Source of the DNA: VXPQ01 sp965116435
GTDB lineage: Bacteria > Bacteroidota > Rhodothermia > Rhodothermales > VXPQ01
Assembly (NCBI GenBank): GCA_965116435.1
Contig: OZ220686.1
Coordinates: 2,232,001 to 2,296,000, forward strand
DNA: 64,000 nt
Direction: 5' to 3'
The first letter of the stretch is position 1. Every line of letters starts with the position of its first letter. A program made the position numbers and the translations under genes. Below the pieces are notes generated by a model, which saw nothing but the letters and a program-made list of their open reading frames with translations, was not told the origin of the DNA and did not search any database. This document shows positions 60,943 to 64,000 of this stretch, in pieces.

Positions 60943-61985
60943 CCCCGCGTCCGCCATACCAACCGATCTGGACCGCCGGTTTGCTGGCCGGTTTGCTGGC
61001 GCTCTTGCCGGCCACCGGCGCATGGGGGCAATCGACCGGGGCGTTTTCGCGCATGGGATTCGGTGCGCGGGGCATCGCGATGGGCAATGCCCTGGCGGCG
61101 GACGCGAGCGGCAACGCCTCTCCGTATTACAATCCGGCCCTTGCTCCGCATACCATGCAGCAGCAGATCATGCTCTCGTCGGCGTTCATGCGGTTCGATC
61201 GGGAGATGCAGTTTGTGCAATTCGCTACGCCCATTCAGCCCCGTGCGGGCCTGGCCGCAGGCTTGATCCATGCCGGGGTCAGCAACATTGACGGAAGAGA
61301 CGCTAGCGGATACCACACGCAAACGTATTCCACGGACGAATTTGCGTTTTTTATGGCGTTCGGCACGCGCCTCGGGCCCCGTTTGACGGCAGGCGTCGGG
61401 TTGCAGCTTTTCCGTACGGACCTGGCCGACGGCGTGGATCCCGAGCATAGCATAGGCATTGATGCGGGTCTGCTCTTCGACGCCACGGATCGCCTGCGCC
61501 TTGCCCTGACGATGGACGACCTCCTTGCTCGGTATTCCTGGGATACCTCCGGCCTGTACGGCGCCGAGGGCGGCGCAACCTCCGACCGGTTTCCCTTGCG
61601 TTTGCGCGTGGGCGCATCGTACCGTCTGCGGGCGCCGCGCGTACAGCTGCTTGCGGAATACGAGTCGCGCGTTTCGGAGATGGAATACCGGGTCCGCAGC
61701 ACGCAACGGATCGGTTCGGCGCCGGTTGAAGGGTTCGAAACGCAGCGAGCAACCTTTTACGAGGCGGGGATGCGGATCGGCGCAGAGTACGAATTTTCGG
61801 ACTTCCTGGCGTTTCGCGCCGGGCTGGATCGCATAGGTCGCGCCCTTTCGGGGAATGCGCCGTCCGCCGGGCTCGCCCTTGAAAAACCGATAGGCAACCT
61901 GACCTTGCGGGCCGAGTACGGCCTGGCGCTGGAGCCGCACGACGCAGGCATGCTGCACCTGATTACCCTCCGCATCCTTTTGTAA
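60939..61985 (+). CDS. PorV/PorQ family outer-membrane protein (first copy)
   Basis: A 348-residue barrel with a signal peptide (cut near GAWGQ). The N-terminal FSRMGFGARGIAMGNALAAD and SPYYNPA patterns are the PorV/PorQ family hallmark. PorV shuttles cargo in the type IX secretion system. It overlaps the stop of the beta-propeller gene and is followed by a second family member, so the three are one operon. Confidence 0.85.
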   Translation: MTPRPPYQPIWTAGLLAGLLALLPATGAWGQSTGAFSRMGFGARGIAMGNALAADASGNASPYYNPALAPHTMQQQIMLSSAFMRFDREMQFVQFATPIQPRAGLAAGLIHAGVSNIDGRDASGYHTQTYSTDEFAFFMAFGTRLGPRLTAGVGLQLFRTDLADGVDPEHSIGIDAGLLFDATDRLRLALTMDDLLARYSWDTSGLYGAEGGATSDRFPLRLRVGASYRLRAPRVQLLAEYESRVSEMEYRVRSTQRIGSAPVEGFETQRATFYEAGMRIGAEYEFSDFLAFRAGLDRIGRALSGNAPSAGLALEKPIGNLTLRAEYGLALEPHDAGMLHLITLRILL

Positions 61986-61997
61986 GGCGCGTATCCT

Positions 61998-62918
61998 ATG
62001 ACAAAACGCTTGTGCATGTTGGGATTCCTTGTGTTTTCCACCGCCGGGTTGGCGGCGGCGCAGGATGGCGGGTTTGCGTTTTTGCGCAATGGCGTCAATG
62101 CCGAAGCAGGCGCCATGGGCGACGGACAGGTGGCGTGGACCCAGGATGCGTTCAGCACGTTCTGGAATCCGGCGGGCCTGGCCGCCGCCGAACGCAATAC
62201 CGCCTCGCTGTCGTATTATGCGTGGGTGCTGGGGACCGGGAGTTATGCGGCGGCTTCCCGACTGGGCGTGGGCAAGAACGCGGCGGTCGGATTATTCGTT
62301 ACGGCGATGGAAAGCGGCGATCTGGAAGCCCGCTCCGGTCCCGGCGAGCCGGAAGGGTTGTTCGGGGTGCAGTTCGCGAGCAGCGGGGCGTCGTACGGGC
62401 ATCGGTTTGGGCCTTTCCGGGCCGGGGTTACGGCCAAATATTTGCTGGAGCGCATTTTTACGAATTCTTCCCGAGGGTATGCTTTCGATGTAGGCGTGCA
62501 GGCCGATCTGCCGATTCGGGGGGTGCAATTCGGGGCGGCCTTGCAGAACATGGGCAAGATGTCCCGCCTGGTGACGGAGGCTACCCGGCTGCCCCGCGCG
62601 CTGCGCGTAGGGGTGGCGGCGCATCCCTTCCATATCCGGATGGAGGACGACGCCGCCACGCTGGCGCAGCTCTTCGTCACCGCAGAAATCTCCCGATTTT
62701 TCGCATCGAAGCACACGCAATGGCACATGGGTTTGGGAACGGAGGTGCTCGATATCGTGACGCTGCGGGGCGGCTTCATCACCAACGATGCGCTTCGGGG
62801 GCCGTCTTTCGGGCTTGGGCTGGACCTGGGCGATGCGCTCTTCGATTATGCCTACGTGGCGTTCGAGAGCGGGTATGAGGGTTCGGGCCATATCGTGACG
62901 CTTACCTACCAGTGGTAG
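61998..62918 (+). CDS. PorV/PorQ family outer-membrane protein (second copy)
   Basis: A 306-residue barrel. Signal peptide MTKRLCMLGFLVFSTAGLAAAQ. The N-terminal NAEAGAMGDGQVAW and FWNPAGLAA match the family pattern and the PorQ-like subgroup in length. It ends GHIVTLTYQW with a terminal aromatic. It starts 12 bases after the first copy. Confidence 0.85.
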   Translation: MTKRLCMLGFLVFSTAGLAAAQDGGFAFLRNGVNAEAGAMGDGQVAWTQDAFSTFWNPAGLAAAERNTASLSYYAWVLGTGSYAAASRLGVGKNAAVGLFVTAMESGDLEARSGPGEPEGLFGVQFASSGASYGHRFGPFRAGVTAKYLLERIFTNSSRGYAFDVGVQADLPIRGVQFGAALQNMGKMSRLVTEATRLPRALRVGVAAHPFHIRMEDDAATLAQLFVTAEISRFFASKHTQWHMGLGTEVLDIVTLRGGFITNDALRGPSFGLGLDLGDALFDYAYVAFESGYEGSGHIVTLTYQW

Positions 62919-62925
62919 GGGCGTG

Positions 62926-63753
62926 TTATCCGCCGAGGCTGCGCAGCGCGTCGCCGAGGGCGCCCAGTCCGGCGCCGACCGCCCCGGAGCGAACCCGCAG
63001 CGCGCACCAGAAGTCGATGGCCATCATTTGGGCGGCGTGCATGGGCACGGCGACCCAGAACGCCCGGCAGCGCCACGCGAGGGCGCCGAGGGCGATGCCC
63101 CCCGCCAGAGACAGCACGGTTTCCGGCAACGGTTTGTTCAAGTGCAGCAAGGCGAACGGGATAGCCTGTATCAAAATGGCGTACGGCCCGAGCGTCGCCG
63201 CCGTCCCGAAAAGCATGAAGCCTCGCCACAGGTATTCCCAGCCGATCCAGTAGAACAGGAAACAGGCCTGGTAGATCAGGAAAATCGTCCAGTCCGTTGC
63301 GGCGGGCGCGTAATGCGGGTACTGCGCCTGAAACGCCGGACTGGCCGACAGAATCCATGTGCCCGCCACGACCGCCGGCAGGTAGAGCGCCATGGCCATG
63401 CCCCCGAATTTCCAGTCTCCCCGGCCCAGCCCCGCCCCGTGCGCAGATTGCCTGAACAGGCCGCACAGGATCGCGACAGGGAGCGCGAAGCCCGTAATGC
63501 CCTGTACGACGAATCGCCATACCCAGGCGATCAGGTCCGCGTATTCCGACGGGAAAATATGGGCCGCATGGGCGTAAAAGAATCGCCGGCTTCCGATCGC
63601 ATCCTGCAGGATGACCAGCGCGCCGACCGCTACGAGCACGGTGGCCGTTTGGCGGTCGAGCCGCTTGAGCGCGGTCGCCAGGCGGGCTGTTTCCATTCGG
63701 ATCCAGGTGCGCATGGCGGCGGAAAAGTACGCGGGTATGGATGCGGGGATCAA
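62926..63753 (-). CDS. CPBP-type intramembrane protease homologue
   Basis: A 275-residue membrane protein with about seven helices. WEYLWRGFMLFG matches the first active-site motif (EExxxR) with Trp in place of the first Glu; FALLHLNKPLPE and VPMHAAQMMAID supply later histidines. The family cleaves membrane peptides or prenylated tails; activity of this variant is uncertain. Its ATG overlaps the stop of the upstream partial gene. It converges on the second PorV-like gene with only 7 bases between. Confidence 0.72.
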   Translation of the reverse strand: MIPASIPAYFSAAMRTWIRMETARLATALKRLDRQTATVLVAVGALVILQDAIGSRRFFYAHAAHIFPSEYADLIAWVWRFVVQGITGFALPVAILCGLFRQSAHGAGLGRGDWKFGGMAMALYLPAVVAGTWILSASPAFQAQYPHYAPAATDWTIFLIYQACFLFYWIGWEYLWRGFMLFGTAATLGPYAILIQAIPFALLHLNKPLPETVLSLAGGIALGALAWRCRAFWVAVPMHAAQMMAIDFWCALRVRSGAVGAGLGALGDALRSLGG

Positions 63754-64000
63754 TCGGCAGGCCGCCCCAAGGTTTCGGCATACCAGGTTTCGGCTGCCTT
63801 GCGAAAAAAGGGCCTTGAATCAGCGCCCTCGAAAAAGCCTGCGCACAAAACGTTTGCCTTGCCCGGAACGTTCCATAGCGGATTCGGCCCGCCTCGCGCC
63901 TCTTCGCCCCGCCTTCCTGCGCATAGCGCTTGCCCGAATGCCCCAAAAAAGCCGATATTACAGGATGCACTGATCAAGTCCACTTCGATCAGCGCTTCAC
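63750..64000 (-). CDS. Partial unknown gene, 5' end beyond the window
   Basis: A minus-strand frame open to the right edge; the visible C-terminal part is about 83 residues (ALIEVDLISASCNIGFFGAF, ending FRKAAETWYAETLGRPAD). Its stop overlaps the CPBP start by 4 bases, which suggests a real operon partner. No family is recognised. Confidence 0.45.
   Translation of the reverse strand, partial: EALIEVDLISASCNIGFFGAFGQALCAGRRGEEARGGPNPLWNVPGKANVLCAGFFEGADSRPFFRKAAETWYAETLGRPAD

Noticed and set aside
1..64000. CRISPR arrays, tRNA or rRNA genes, transposases
   Set aside because: No regularly spaced repeats, cloverleaf-like sequences, rRNA similarity or transposase-like proteins were found on reading.

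Overview
The window looks like a chromosome segment from a GC-rich, aerobic member of the Bacteroidota/Rhodothermota side of the FCB group. The reasons are lineage-typical genes mixed through it: two PorV/PorQ-type outer-membrane proteins behind a secreted beta-propeller with a type IX secretion-like C-terminal domain, a DUF2723 (GT117) membrane glycosyltransferase, bacillithiol glycosyltransferase BshA, a carboxypeptidase-regulatory plus beta-barrel outer-membrane receptor, both PdxB and PdxJ of the long vitamin B6 pathway, and an aa3-type cytochrome c oxidase cluster. Many housekeeping starts have no visible Shine-Dalgarno sequence, as is common in Bacteroidota. No rRNA, tRNA or CRISPR array was seen.

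Layout. 1-5.9 kb: a tightly packed redox cluster (unknown protein, ferredoxin, two unknowns, a large UspA-UspA-PCP_red-rubredoxin-PCP_red-PCP_red fusion, an Mrp/NBP35 P-loop ATPase, a zinc-ribbon/PCP_red protein and a CopD-like membrane protein). 5.8-9.9 kb: two small unknowns flanking a large outer-membrane receptor. 10.0-15.1 kb: cupredoxin-like lipoprotein and cytochrome c oxidase (subunits I, III, IV, two small proteins, subunit II). 15.3-24.9 kb: a type I restriction-modification island (half-size HsdS, HsdM, RhuM, full HsdS, DUF3800, an hsdR 5' remnant, HsdR, M48-like metallopeptidase) behind a good sigma70-like promoter. 25-31 kb: DUF2723, cold-shock protein, YbeY, HPF, a double DoxX protein. 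31.1-32.5 kb: a DUF1016 (YhcG-like) nuclease followed by remnants of a winged-helix regulator and of a second hsdR start, i.e. a decayed type I locus. 32.6-39.6 kb: RsmI, LptF/G, a metallo-beta-lactamase hydrolase, BshA, an outer-membrane barrel, PdxB, Era. 39.6-52.0 kb: an extended type III restriction-modification island, all on the minus strand. 52.2-64 kb: PdxJ, pilus-like genes, RsmD, CoaD, an aminotransferase, an M50 protease, the T9SS-like secretion operon, a CPBP protease and a partial gene.

The most striking element is the 39.6-52.0 kb island. It carries an SNF2-type helicase, a DUF4391 protein, two tandem type III methyltransferase (mod) genes, two small unknown proteins and a type III Res subunit. 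Both mod genes contain a long G tract on the coding strand at the same place in the reading frame, 14 G in mod1 and 12 G in mod2. By frame arithmetic mod1 is OFF and mod2 is ON in this sequence. The two mods have near-identical ends but unrelated central target-recognition regions, and that of mod1 is conspicuously AT-rich. Together this describes a two-allele, phase-variable type III system sharing one Res, with accessory helicase/DUF4391 components whose role is not known to me. All functional claims rest on reading the sequence and on remembered family features; no database search was run.
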